Source: Caproicibacter fermentans (lineage in GTDB: Bacteria > Bacillota > Clostridia > Oscillospirales > Acutalibacteraceae). Taken from it: DNA of 64,000 bases. Location: contig NZ_VWXL01000108.1 of assembly GCF_009746625.1 (NCBI RefSeq), forward strand, positions 1 through 64,000. The letters run 5' to 3'. The position numbers were made by a program, and so were the translations under genes. Each line of letters begins with the position of its first letter. The stretch's first letter is position 1. Shown here piece by piece: positions 26,323 to 34,721 of this stretch. The notes under the pieces are model-generated. The model was not told the origin of the DNA, made no database searches, and worked only from the letters and a program-made list of their open reading frames with translations.

Positions 26323-28041
26323 CTAATTGTGGACATATAACATAGGATTTACCTTTGTTCCATTTTTTATAACCTCAAAGTGACAATGTGGCCCGGTGGA
26401 ATTCCCTGTGCTGCCCACTTTTGCGATTGCCTGGCCTTTTGAGACCTTTTGTCCCACCGTAACAAGGATTTTGCTGCAATGTCCGTACAAAGTGCTTATG
26501 GTGCCGTTGTGGCGGATGACAACCCGGTTTCCGTAACCTCCGTCCCATCCTGCCGCCGTTACAACGCCGCCGTCCGCGGCGACAATCGTCTTTCCATATG
26601 CGCTTGAGCCGGATATGTCAATCCCGGTATGAAAGCTCCCCCAGCGCCAGGTAAAATAAGTTGTAATCGTATGCAAAGACGGCACAGGCCACATCAGACT
26701 TCCGCTGCTGACACCGCTTCCCGTTTTCGGTCTCTTTTTGGTACCCGTCAAAACAACTTTATCAACAGGCTGAGACAGTATGGTACTGCTAATGGATTCC
26801 CGCTTTGTTTCTACTCCGTTTACGGTGTATACCTTATCGACACGCTGCTGTAATCCATCTGCGCCCTGTGTCAGGACTTTCGTGTAGTCCGTATATTTGG
26901 TATCATCATTTTGGGTAATCGTTTTAAATGGAATCGAGACCCGATAAGTTTCGGTCTTAACGAGCTCAACCTTCAGCTTTGGTTCGGCAATTTCAAGATT
27001 AATCAGATCGCCCGGATGGATGGAATCGCCAAGTTGATTGTCGTTGATTTTGTTGAGACCGGAAATCGTCATGTTATTTGCTTTGGCAATGGATGTAACG
27101 GTATCCCCATCCTTGACGGTGTAAGTCACCCCCGCTTTCGAGGTACTGTTCAGGATTTTTTTCATATCATCCGTTGAAATGATTGAAATCGTTGGGTACA
27201 GTCCGTTTTCAATTTCAACGTTCTGTGTAAACTGAGCCGTTGCGTTTTGATCATTGCCCTTTGCGGCATCCAGCAGATTCTGAATCAAATATCTTAAGTC
27301 CGCACTGCTTTTCACAGCGCCGATCAGTTCGCCGTCAACATATAATCCGCTGGCTTCTTCAATAATGCCGTTGGACTGCTCGATCAACTTGTTACAAACA
27401 AAAGAAGCGGTTGCGAAAGCACTGTTCCCTACGGAAAGCTTAAAATTCGGTTTAAAGCTCAGTTGCGATTCACTGTCCACAGTATCATGGACCATTCGCT
27501 GGTTCACCATTTCCGTGGCTTGTTCATAAGTGTTTTCGTTCTGTATCACGGCGATTTGTTTCCCGTTGTTCTCAAGGACCAGTCCATAACTTAAATGATT
27601 CCAGTATTGAACGGTGAAAAACAGAGCTAAAACAGACACGGTCGGTACGGCAATATTGAGGATGGAAAAAACAAATTTTTTGTGAAGCCGGAAGCTGATA
27701 CCGGTAATGTGAAAACATTCTTTTAAAACAGCCAGCGCGCCCTCACGCCGGGCATCCGATAATCGCTTTTTCGCGATCGAAAAGCCTTCTCGAATCGAAT
27801 GTAGCTCCGTTTTCAACCAAAGAAATCTTCTGCCTAGCAGAAGAAAGTACAAGCGCTTACAGACATTCGTAAACGGTCGAAAGAATATTGATAACTTACG
27901 CCGCTGATGCTTTAGAATCCGGATCGATTGTATTCCAACAATATATAAGAAGCGGCAAAAGCAGGTACCTGTATCCTGTAACTTCAGCCGGGCCGCCCCC
28001 CAGCCAGGGTCCGGCAGCTTGGCCAGCTTTTGAACCCGCAT
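26323..28041 (-). CDS. LysM and G5 domain M23-family peptidoglycan endopeptidase
   Basis: A 572-residue membrane-anchored cell-wall hydrolase. A basic N-terminus of ~120 residues precedes one transmembrane helix (FSILNIAVPTVSVLALFF). Outside follow a linker domain, a LysM repeat (TYTVKDGDTVTSIAKANN), a G5-like domain (VTQGADGLQQ-type segment) and a C-terminal M23 LytM domain with HTGIDISG (zinc His and Asp) and GPHCHFEV (HxH). All zinc ligands are present, so it should be active, cutting peptide crosslinks. The ATG has AAAGGA nine bases upstream. Repeated TTGTAA/TTACAA words around its promoter hint at WalR-type control. Confidence 0.85.
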   Translation of the reverse strand: MRVQKLAKLPDPGWGAARLKLQDTGTCFCRFLYIVGIQSIRILKHQRRKLSIFFRPFTNVCKRLYFLLLGRRFLWLKTELHSIREGFSIAKKRLSDARREGALAVLKECFHITGISFRLHKKFVFSILNIAVPTVSVLALFFTVQYWNHLSYGLVLENNGKQIAVIQNENTYEQATEMVNQRMVHDTVDSESQLSFKPNFKLSVGNSAFATASFVCNKLIEQSNGIIEEASGLYVDGELIGAVKSSADLRYLIQNLLDAAKGNDQNATAQFTQNVEIENGLYPTISIISTDDMKKILNSTSKAGVTYTVKDGDTVTSIAKANNMTISGLNKINDNQLGDSIHPGDLINLEIAEPKLKVELVKTETYRVSIPFKTITQNDDTKYTDYTKVLTQGADGLQQRVDKVYTVNGVETKRESISSTILSQPVDKVVLTGTKKRPKTGSGVSSGSLMWPVPSLHTITTYFTWRWGSFHTGIDISGSSAYGKTIVAADGGVVTAAGWDGGYGNRVVIRHNGTISTLYGHCSKILVTVGQKVSKGQAIAKVGSTGNSTGPHCHFEVIKNGTKVNPMLYVHN

Positions 28042-28096
28042 GCAAACAAATCCTTTCAAGGTTTAAATAATTACAACTTTGTAACTCTCGCTCTTT

Positions 28097-28125
28097 ATCA
28101 TATAACAAAAGTTACAAGTTTGCAA
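28097..28125 (-). promoter_or_regulatory. Promoter of the M23 peptidase gene with TTGTAA/TTACAA repeats
   Basis: On the minus strand TTGCAA (28120-28125), 17 bases, TATGAT (28097-28102). The words TTACAA (28071), TTGTAAC (28079), GTTACAA (28111) and TTGCAAC (28120) flank or overlap it, forming inverted and direct repeats around the promoter. Confidence 0.6.
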
Positions 28126-28148
28126 CCCTTTAAAAGGAATTCCTGTTC

Positions 28149-28607
28149 TTAGAAATTGTAATTCAATTTTTCAACCGTCCAGTTTTCAATAACCGGCAGA
28201 AAGGCTTTCACTTCCTGTACCGTACCGGACAGGTCATGCTCCAGGTAATTGCCGCATTCCGAAGCCGCAGCACCCGGAATAGGCCCTTCATATTCCGAAA
28301 TTTTTTGAAAAGTATCGACAATCAGGCGAATCGCTTCGGACGGTTTCGTATTCCGAAGCAAAAGATAAAAGCCGGTTCTGCATCCCATCGGCCCAAAATA
28401 GATCACACGATCTTTCAACTCCGAGTTCCTTGCAAATGTGGCAAACAAATGCTCTATGGTATGAAGAACCGGATTTGGAAGAAACGGCGGAATATTCGGT
28501 CTTCTCATCCTAATATCGTAGGTGACAATATCTCCGTCAACGCGTGAGGTGTAAATACCGGGTAAAAGTTTGTTGTGGTCAACGCAAAAGCTCGCAATGC
28601 GTTCCAT
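28149..28607 (-). CDS. luxS: S-ribosylhomocysteine lyase
   Basis: A 152-residue LuxS. The metal motif HTIEH is near residue 52, and the catalytic Cys is in GPMGCRTGFYLL near residue 80; a later Cys-Gly in ASECGNYLEHDL gives the third ligand. It splits S-ribosylhomocysteine to homocysteine and DPD, the AI-2 precursor, recycling SAM by-products. The second of two tandem ATGs is best spaced after AAGGAGG. It follows the phospholipase-like gene by 11 bases. Confidence 0.96.
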   Translation of the reverse strand: MERIASFCVDHNKLLPGIYTSRVDGDIVTYDIRMRRPNIPPFLPNPVLHTIEHLFATFARNSELKDRVIYFGPMGCRTGFYLLLRNTKPSEAIRLIVDTFQKISEYEGPIPGAAASECGNYLEHDLSGTVQEVKAFLPVIENWTVEKLNYNF

Positions 28608-28618
28608 CATAAGCCTCC

Positions 28619-29494
28619 TTAACAAAATGGAATATCATGTGTCAGCTCGGTCAGGTCGGCTGTTTCAAACTCATGCAAAAAATACCGACTTTCCTGAACG
28701 GACAAATCAAACAGATCAAAAAAGCTTTCTTTTCTTACGGTCGAATCTTTTTCCGGACTTTTCCATTCGGAATGCAGGATATTCGCGTAATCAAATTCAT
28801 CCTGTTCGCTGATTCCGCGAATCACGCTGGAAACAAGATATTTTTTCGTCAGCTTTTCCAGCGCTTCCGCAACCGGTTTTTTTATCATCCATTTATCGTT
28901 GAGAAATCCGCAGATCTTTCTGCAGTCCGCCATCGCATGAAGCAGCTCGTTTTCCTGGTTATGAACCCCATAGAGCCGTTCAAGAACATAAGAGTACAGC
29001 CGCATGACCGATTCCTGTGCTTCCTTATTTTCAGGCACTGTGATTCTTAAATCGAAGTCGTTCGCAAGAGTTCCGGTTATGGAGCGCAGGATAATGCCGT
29101 CCAATACTGATTCCACGTGATTGTGAAGAAATCCGTCCCCCCTGCCGGGATACTTCTTGCGCAAAGTTCTGACATTCCAGTAAACAAACGGATGGGCGGT
29201 CCTGTCCAGACTGTAATGACACAAAAATCCGGAAAGATAAGACTCCGACCTTTCATCTCCTCTTGTTTGCTGATAATCGCGCATTACGGATAACAGCCGG
29301 GACGGCGCGTCATGGTGCAGCCGGCTGCCCATGGTGCGCAGATTTTCCCGAAACGGCTGAAAAAGCCTGTGGTAATAAAGAAAATCAGGCCCCTGTGCAC
29401 CCCAAAGAAAAGCGTCCATGGATTTCGGGGTATTGTTTTTCTGAACCCGTAGCGCATGGTAGTAATGTGTAATGGCGGCGGGCAATTCAATCAT
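28619..29494 (-). CDS. Zinc-dependent phospholipase C-like protein
   Basis: A 291-residue protein matching the zinc-dependent phospholipase C domain found in many uncharacterised Clostridia proteins. Metal-ligand segments are ITHYYHA near the N-terminus, FLWGAQGPDFLYYH, FLCHYSLDRTAHPF and NHVESVLDG. There is no signal peptide, so it is probably cytosolic, unlike secreted toxins such as Clostridium perfringens alpha-toxin. It is in an operon with luxS. Substrate unknown. Confidence 0.75.
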   Translation of the reverse strand: MIELPAAITHYYHALRVQKNNTPKSMDAFLWGAQGPDFLYYHRLFQPFRENLRTMGSRLHHDAPSRLLSVMRDYQQTRGDERSESYLSGFLCHYSLDRTAHPFVYWNVRTLRKKYPGRGDGFLHNHVESVLDGIILRSITGTLANDFDLRITVPENKEAQESVMRLYSYVLERLYGVHNQENELLHAMADCRKICGFLNDKWMIKKPVAEALEKLTKKYLVSSVIRGISEQDEFDYANILHSEWKSPEKDSTVRKESFFDLFDLSVQESRYFLHEFETADLTELTHDIPFC

Positions 29495-29532
29495 CGTCCC
29501 AACTAGAAAAATTTATTCCTTTGCAAATAGAA

Positions 29533-29559
29533 AGGAATGCAGCAGTCTGCCGCATTCCT
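29533..29559 (-). terminator. Hairpin terminator after the amino-acid ABC operon
   Basis: A 13-bp stem (AGGAATGCGGCAG on the minus strand, one G-T pair) with a 1-base loop, followed by TTCTATTT. The T-run is weak but the stem is strong. Confidence 0.6.
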
Positions 29560-29584
29560 CATTTTAGCACAGGACCAAAGAATT

Positions 29585-30319
29585 TTAAAGGACCTTTGAT
29601 AAAAAGTCTTTCAACCGCGGATTTTTCGGCCGCGTAAAAAACTCGTCGGGCCTGGCTTCCTCCAGAATCTGGCCATCCGACATAAACAAAACCCGGGTCG
29701 CCACTTCTCTCGCAAATCCCATTTCGTGGGTTACGACGACCATGGTCATGCCTTCATCGGCCAGTTCCTTCATCACCTGAAGAACCTCTCCAACCATTTC
29801 CGGGTCAAGCGCGCTGGTAGGTTCATCAAACAGCATGACATCCGGCTCCATGGCTAGCGCCCGAACGATTGCGATACGCTGCTTCTGACCGCCGGACAGC
29901 TGCCCCGGGTATGCGTCAGCCTTGTCTGCCAACCCAACACGTTCTAAGAGCCGTTCCGCCTGCGTTTCGGCGTCCTTAGGGGCTTTCAGCTTCAAGGTGA
30001 CGGGAGCGAGGGTAATGTTCTGTCTTACCGTCAGGTGAGGAAACAGATTAAAGTGCTGAAAAACCATTCCCATTTTGCGGCGGTGACGGTCAATGTCACA
30101 CTTGGGGGTATTAATCTGCTGGCCCTCAAACCAAATTTCGCCTTTCGTCGGCTGTTCAAGAAGATTCAGGCAGCGCAGAAACGTGCTTTTTCCGGAACCG
30201 GACGGTCCGACTACAACAACCTTTTCCCCTTTTTCTATCTCCTGATTAATCCCTTTGAGAACCTCAATGTCACCGTCAAGCGTATGGAAGCTTTTGGAAA
30301 GATTTTTAACGGTTATCAC
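29585..30319 (-). CDS. Polar amino-acid ABC transporter ATP-binding protein (GlnQ type)
   Basis: A 244-residue ATPase with Walker [10 protein letters not shown], signature [16 protein letters not shown], Walker [14 protein letters not shown] and the switch His in VVTHEMGFA. This is the GlnQ/HisP subfamily. A GTG at 30319 is used, with GGAGG ten bases before it and overlapping the permease stop by 14 bases, so translation is coupled. It energises the adjacent permease and binding protein. Confidence 0.94.
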   Translation of the reverse strand: MITVKNLSKSFHTLDGDIEVLKGINQEIEKGEKVVVVGPSGSGKSTFLRCLNLLEQPTKGEIWFEGQQINTPKCDIDRHRRKMGMVFQHFNLFPHLTVRQNITLAPVTLKLKAPKDAETQAERLLERVGLADKADAYPGQLSGGQKQRIAIVRALAMEPDVMLFDEPTSALDPEMVGEVLQVMKELADEGMTMVVVTHEMGFAREVATRVLFMSDGQILEEARPDEFFTRPKNPRLKDFLSKVL

Positions 30320-31082
30320 TTCTGTGCAGCCTCCTTTCAAAGTGAGTAAGAGCAGTGGTAAGTCCTATCACAATTACTAAGTATACCGCTGCGGTTGTTA
30401 ACAGCGGCGTATACGGCTGGTAAGTAATGCTAAGAATAATATAGCCGCCCTTTGTCAAATCCTGAATCCCAATATAACCGGCCACGGAGGTTTCTTTCAG
30501 CAGAGCGATAAATTCATTGCCGATTGCGGGAAGGACATTTTTCAAGGCCTGCGGAAAAACTATTTTGATCATTGTTGTTCTCTGGCTTAAGCCGAGCGAT
30601 CGCCCTGCTTCAATCTGTCCTTTATCAACCGACTGAATTCCGCTGCGGATGACCTCCGCCACATAAGCCCCCGAATTAATTCCAAACGCTAAAATAGCTG
30701 CGGTAATGTCACTGACCTTTGCTTGATTCAGGATAATATAATACATGATCATCAGTTGAACAACCACTGGTGTTCCACGGATTAATGTTAAGTACAAACT
30801 GCAGATGTTATTCGCAATCCGTAGTTTTTTAGGATTATTTCCATGGCCTACTTTGACTAATGCTACCAGTGTACCAAGCAGCACCCCAAGCAGCACTGCA
30901 AACAGCGTGATAATCAAGGTGTTTTTCAAGCCATCTATAATGTAATGATATCGGTTCTTATAGATTAAACACTGATAAAGCTGATCGGACAGTCGCAGGT
31001 ATAGGTTTACAAAGAACCGTGTAAATTTGCTACCCGTATCCGCCGCTAAAGTTATTGAAAAAAAAGAAAACAGTAGGTTCAT
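30306..31082 (-). CDS. Polar amino-acid ABC transporter permease
   Basis: A 258-residue permease of the HisM/GlnP type. An unusual N-terminal hydrophobic segment and amphipathic stretch of about 45 residues precede the first core helix. The EAA loop is seen as [22 protein letters not shown], a variant of the family consensus; the segment after it, [17 protein letters not shown], is typical of the family. The ATG of MNLLFSF follows GGGAGG by six bases. Confidence 0.92.
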   Translation of the reverse strand: MNLLFSFFSITLAADTGSKFTRFFVNLYLRLSDQLYQCLIYKNRYHYIIDGLKNTLIITLFAVLLGVLLGTLVALVKVGHGNNPKKLRIANNICSLYLTLIRGTPVVVQLMIMYYIILNQAKVSDITAAILAFGINSGAYVAEVIRSGIQSVDKGQIEAGRSLGLSQRTTMIKIVFPQALKNVLPAIGNEFIALLKETSVAGYIGIQDLTKGGYIILSITYQPYTPLLTTAAVYLVIVIGLTTALTHFERRLHRSDNR

Positions 31083-31108
31083 TAGCATCCTCCCGCTGAA
31101 AACAGCAG

Positions 31109-31143
31109 TATGCAGGGCGCAGAAACACTCTGCACCCTGCATA
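31109..31143 (-). terminator. Intercistronic hairpin between binding protein and permease genes
   Basis: ATGCAGGG/CCCTGCAT with inner GCAGA/TCTGC pairing gives a 14-15 bp stem and a 5-base loop, just after the binding-protein stop. There is no T-run. It probably protects the binding-protein mRNA or reduces read-through. Confidence 0.7.
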
Positions 31144-31158
31144 TTTTATTTCTTCAAA

Positions 31159-32031
31159 TTATTCCCCAGTCAGTGAAGATTGATATTTTTCAATAATCTG
31201 ATCCAACTCTCCACTTGATTTCATCTCTTTCAGGACCTCATCAATTTGATCCAGCAGCGCAGTATTTCCTTTTTGAACTGCGATTGCGTACTGTTCGCTG
31301 GTTAATGAATCGTCCAACTTAACAAGTTTATCAGAGTTTTTCTGAACAAATTTTGTCGCCGGGAAATTATCAATGACAACCGCGTCGATTCTTCCGTTGA
31401 TCAAATCGGAAATGGCATCCGACCCTTTGTTATAGCGCTTCACGGAAGCTACCTTAATGTCACTTGTTCCGTCTTCATTTGTGCAAAAAGTATCACCGGT
31501 CGTTCCCTGTTGAACTCCCACATTTTTACCATTTAAGTCCGTACGGGATTTAATATTACTGCCCTTTGGGACAATGATTGCCTGTGACGCGTCAAAATAC
31601 GGATCAGAAAAATCGACATTCTTTCTACGATCATCCGTTGCCGTCATGCCAGCTGCCACAAAATCACATTTATTCGTTTGCAATTCCATGATCAAAGATG
31701 CAAATTCAACATCATTGATCTTCAACTCAAGGCCCAGTTTATCAGCAATTTTATTCGCGATTTCCACGTCAATGCCGACAATCTTGTCGTTGTCTCTATA
31801 CTCAAACGGTTCAAATTCCGCATTAGTGGACATGGTCAGCGTACCGTCTGTAATCGTCTTTATAGCTCCGGAAGAAGATGCCGAAGACGCCGCCTTCGCG
31901 GAAGAAGGCGTTCCCGCAGAAGCACCTGATGCAGCCTCACTGGAAGAACTGCTGCTTTGCGAGCAAGCTGCTAAAGAAGCAGACATAGCAATCGCAAGGA
32001 CAAGTGCCGCAAACCTCTTAGCTTTTTTCAT
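31159..32031 (-). CDS. Amino-acid ABC transporter solute-binding lipoprotein
   Basis: A 290-residue type-3 extracellular binding protein. The signal peptide ends at a lipobox (LAACSQSSSS, lipid Cys near residue 23), followed by a Ser/Ala-rich linker. The family start motif appears as FEPFEYRDNDKIVGIDVEIA near residue 82, with DFVAAGMTATDDRRKNVDFS, typical of polar amino-acid binders. It is the first gene of the operon. Ligand specificity (Gln, Arg, Cys or others) cannot be set. Confidence 0.94.
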   Translation of the reverse strand: MKKAKRFAALVLAIAMSASLAACSQSSSSSSEAASGASAGTPSSAKAASSASSSGAIKTITDGTLTMSTNAEFEPFEYRDNDKIVGIDVEIANKIADKLGLELKINDVEFASLIMELQTNKCDFVAAGMTATDDRRKNVDFSDPYFDASQAIIVPKGSNIKSRTDLNGKNVGVQQGTTGDTFCTNEDGTSDIKVASVKRYNKGSDAISDLINGRIDAVVIDNFPATKFVQKNSDKLVKLDDSLTSEQYAIAVQKGNTALLDQIDEVLKEMKSSGELDQIIEKYQSSLTGE

Positions 32032-32131
32032 AACGAACAACCCCTTTATTAAATTCGAAAATCATTGTCTGAAAGGATTATACCGCATAATTATTCATAA
32101 TTCAAGTCATTTTACGAAATATATTGAAAAA

Positions 32132-33043
32132 TTATTCAGAAGAATCGGTATATGCGGAATTTCGCATAAATTTCAGAAGCTTTTCCATGTCATCTGGTAA
32201 ACTATGAACAAATCTCATTGTTCGCCGGTTAACCGGATGATGGAACCTGATTTCAGTACAGTCGAGGGCCTGTCTGCTTACTTTTGAAAGATTCCCGCCA
32301 TAGAAATCATCCCCCGCAAGCGGATGGCCGGCGCTGGATAAATGAACTCGAATTTGATGGGTCCTTCCCGTTTTTAATTTTAGAGCCAGCAGGCTGTGGC
32401 CGTGCCCGGAAAAAAGGCTGCGCCATCGGGTCAGTGCATATTCTCCGTCCGAACGCACAGCCCGCTGCAGCTTGTGGCCTTCTTTAATCCCTATCGGTTT
32501 CTCAATTTCCCCGCTTCCGGTCAAAACGCCTTCGCAAATGGCCAGATATGTCTTTTTTACATTTCCGGCAAGCACAGAAGCCGCATAGGAATGCTTTGCC
32601 AATAAAACAAGGCCTGTCGTATCCCGGTCAAGCCGGTAGACCGGCCGAAACGAGTGCTGTTCCCCTCGGCCTGAAAAATAATGCGCAACCGCGTTTGAAA
32701 GGCTGTCGCGGTCATGCCCCGGCGACGGATACATCGGCATCCCAGCCGGTTTGTCAACCACAATCAAGTCCAGGTCCTCATAGACAACCAAGATCGGAAT
32801 ATCCGCAGTTTGGGGTATTTTATGATCCTGAGGCAGGCAAAGGCTGATGTGGTCTCCTTCTCCTAAGCATTCGGTTACAATCGCGTGTCTTCCGTTTACG
32901 GCAATCCCCATGGGCGTTCTTTTCAATTTTGCCAGCAGTCGAGTCGATATCGCACAATAGCCTTGAAGAAAGCTTTTCAGTTTTACACCCTGATATCCGG
33001 ATGGTACCGTAAATTCAATGATTCGTATTTTAATCTCCACCAT
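32132..33043 (-). CDS. RluA-family pseudouridine synthase
   Basis: A 303-residue enzyme with an S4-like N-terminal region and the RluA catalytic domain; the catalytic Asp is in YRLDRDTTGLVLLAKH. LKTGRTHQIRVHLSSAGHPL is the second family motif. RluA/RluD-type enzymes modify uridines in 23S rRNA or tRNA; which target is used here cannot be told. The start codon and ribosome site (GGAAG, ten bases upstream) are acceptable. Confidence 0.92.
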   Translation of the reverse strand: MVEIKIRIIEFTVPSGYQGVKLKSFLQGYCAISTRLLAKLKRTPMGIAVNGRHAIVTECLGEGDHISLCLPQDHKIPQTADIPILVVYEDLDLIVVDKPAGMPMYPSPGHDRDSLSNAVAHYFSGRGEQHSFRPVYRLDRDTTGLVLLAKHSYAASVLAGNVKKTYLAICEGVLTGSGEIEKPIGIKEGHKLQRAVRSDGEYALTRWRSLFSGHGHSLLALKLKTGRTHQIRVHLSSAGHPLAGDDFYGGNLSKVSRQALDCTEIRFHHPVNRRTMRFVHSLPDDMEKLLKFMRNSAYTDSSE

Positions 33044-33126
33044 TCACACAATTCTTCCATTCCAATCTCCAAAGCAGGATTCTCCTTTGGCAAAGATCCG
33101 CTCAAATTCACTACTTGAAAAGAATG

Positions 33127-33155
33127 GTATATTTGCAGGAAAAAGAATCATAATA
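33127..33155 (+). promoter_or_regulatory. Candidate forespore sigma-G promoter
   Basis: GTATA at 33127-33131, a 17-base spacer, and CATAATA at 33149-33155. The second box matches the sigma-G -10 pattern CATNNTA exactly and the first fits the GYATR-type -35. It lies 26 bases before the start codon of a small Asn/Gln-rich gene. No vegetative promoter is visible here. Confidence 0.55.
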
Positions 33156-33180
33156 GACTCTGAAAAGGAGGTGAAGAGTC

Positions 33181-33342
33181 TTGGAAAAACAATCTTCAAG
33201 GCAGGACAATCAACAATGCTCCCGAAATACAAAATATGACAGTAATATGAAACAGAACAAAAACAACAAATCCTGCGAAAGTACGGAAAGCCAAGAAAAC
33301 ACCCAGGCTTGCAACAGGAACAATCAAAACAGCAAAGGCTGA
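33181..33342 (+). CDS. Asn/Gln-rich 53-residue protein, candidate new spore protein
   Basis: Reads MEKQSSRQDNQQCSRN and continues rich in Asn, Gln, Lys and Ser with three Cys (positions 13, 32, 43), one Tyr, almost no hydrophobic residues and no predicted helix-forming core. The start is TTG at 33181 after AAGGAGGTGA, an almost complete anti-Shine-Dalgarno match. A sigma-G-like promoter lies upstream and a terminator directly downstream, so it has every part of a gene. I recognise no family. The composition resembles gamma-type SASP (SspE), but the repeats of that family are absent. Neighbours yitT and the pseudouridine synthase are on the other strand. Confidence 0.65.
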   Translation: MEKQSSRQDNQQCSRNTKYDSNMKQNKNNKSCESTESQENTQACNRNNQNSKG

Positions 33343-33353
33343 AAGACACTTGT

Positions 33354-33392
33354 ACCGGACGATTCTGCTGAATTCGCCCGGTTATTTTTTTT
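33354..33392 (+). terminator. Intrinsic terminator after the Asn/Gln-rich gene
   Basis: ACCGG-A-CGA pairs with TCG-C-CCGGT (one mismatch) around an 11-base loop, followed by TATTTTTTTT. It overlaps the end of yitT on the opposite strand. Confidence 0.7.
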
Positions 33393-34308
33393 CGGATTTT
33401 AATCTTTCAATCAGTTCGCGAAGCGTTTTGTCTTCGGGTCTTACTTCCCGGAAACCCTCGCCCGTAATTTCGCCTGCGTCTCCAACGATCAAAAAAGCGT
33501 TTCTGTCAATGGTCCGAACAATATCCTTGATTTTTACGACCTCATAACGTCGTGCGGCGCAAAGAAGGACTTCACCCTTTCTGCCGGTATAAGCGCCTTT
33601 GGAATCCAGATACGTCACGCCGCGCTCCACGTCGGTCAGAATTTCCTGCGCGATCCGCTCGCTCTTTTCCGAAATGATAAAAATCACTTTGCCGGTCCCA
33701 ACATCCGTGCCGTATAAGATTGTGTCGATCATTCTGGATGAAACAAAGATCGCAATCAAAGCATACAGCGCACTTTCAATGCTGCGATAGGCGATCGCTG
33801 AGATCACAACAATGACAAAGTCAACGCAAAGCATCAGCTTTCCCATCGAAACAAACCGTACTCTGCGGTTCAGCAGGCGCGCAATCAAATCAGTTCCGCC
33901 GGTCGTAGCGCCGCGCATAAAGACAAGGGATAGGCCTGTGCCATCCAACAGGCCCCCAAAAATTGCAGCAAGCATCGGATTGCCGCTATAGGGCGGTATC
34001 AAAACGGAAAGGATATCGATCGCGCTGGCAACAAAAACGGTAGCAATCATGGTCTTTCCAACCAGCTTGTAGCCGATTTGCAGAACGGCCCAGATAAAAA
34101 TCGGAATGTTGAGAAGCAGACTCATCATTCCGATCGGCAGACCGGACAGATAGTTGATCACCGTGCTGAGTCCGGTCACACCGCCGGGCGCAATATGATT
34201 CGGGGCGGTAAACATTCTGACGCTGACAGCGCATAGAATACTCGCAGCGGCGTAGTAAAGAAAATCCAGCAGCAGCTCTTTCGCTCCGTTTTTCAGGTGC
34301 AGCAGCAT
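33382..34308 (-). CDS. YitT family membrane protein
   Basis: A 308-residue protein with five or six transmembrane helices in the first 200 residues and a C-terminal DUF2179 cytosolic domain (near ERGVTYLDSKGAYTGRKGEV). N-terminal NHIAPGGVTGLSTVI and GATTGGTDLIARLL are YitT family motifs. The transported or sensed substrate is unknown. It starts six bases after mrnC, so it is probably in the obgE-mrnC unit. Confidence 0.88.
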   Translation of the reverse strand: MLLHLKNGAKELLLDFLYYAAASILCAVSVRMFTAPNHIAPGGVTGLSTVINYLSGLPIGMMSLLLNIPIFIWAVLQIGYKLVGKTMIATVFVASAIDILSVLIPPYSGNPMLAAIFGGLLDGTGLSLVFMRGATTGGTDLIARLLNRRVRFVSMGKLMLCVDFVIVVISAIAYRSIESALYALIAIFVSSRMIDTILYGTDVGTGKVIFIISEKSERIAQEILTDVERGVTYLDSKGAYTGRKGEVLLCAARRYEVVKIKDIVRTIDRNAFLIVGDAGEITGEGFREVRPEDKTLRELIERLKSEKK

Positions 34309-34314
34309 AAACTT

Positions 34315-34719
34315 TTAATCCTCCCCGCAAACAGTTTCAAACAGTTCGCGCAGACGGTCCAGCCTCCCGCTCAGATATAGATATCCGAAAAGGGACTCGA
34401 AGGCGGTAGCGGCATGATATTCAGCGGGGTCCGAATTTTTGGGGACATGATTGCTGTGGGCATTTCTGCCTCTCCGCAAAATATCCTGCTCTTCCTGGGT
34501 CAGAACAGGCAGAAGCTTTTGTACAAATGCGGCCTGTGCATGTGCGCAGACCTGTTCAACGGCAGCCCGGTGTAATTTTGAAACCGGGCGCTCTGCCTGA
34601 CAGACCAGTCTTTCACGAACAAACACTTCAAATACCGCGTCGCCGATAAATGCCAGGGACAAAGCCCCCATACGTTTTGGGTCACACGCAACATTGTAAA
34701 ATCGTTCCAACCGGCGCAC
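34315..34719 (-). CDS. mrnC: Mini-ribonuclease III
   Basis: A 134-residue RNase III-like protein without a dsRNA-binding domain. SLAFIGDAVFEVFVR supplies the first acidic motif and EYHAATAFESLFGYLYL the second, both characteristic of MrnC, which matures 23S rRNA ends in Firmicutes. It is two bases downstream of obgE. Confidence 0.92.
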   Translation of the reverse strand: MRRLERFYNVACDPKRMGALSLAFIGDAVFEVFVRERLVCQAERPVSKLHRAAVEQVCAHAQAAFVQKLLPVLTQEEQDILRRGRNAHSNHVPKNSDPAEYHAATAFESLFGYLYLSGRLDRLRELFETVCGED

Positions 34720-34721
34720 TC

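Noticed and set aside
33044-33349. Cys-rich minus-strand frame (101 codons)
   Set aside because: It is antisense to the Asn/Gln-rich gene; the plus strand has the promoter, Shine-Dalgarno and terminator, and the Cys content arises from the complement of Asn/Gln/Lys codons.
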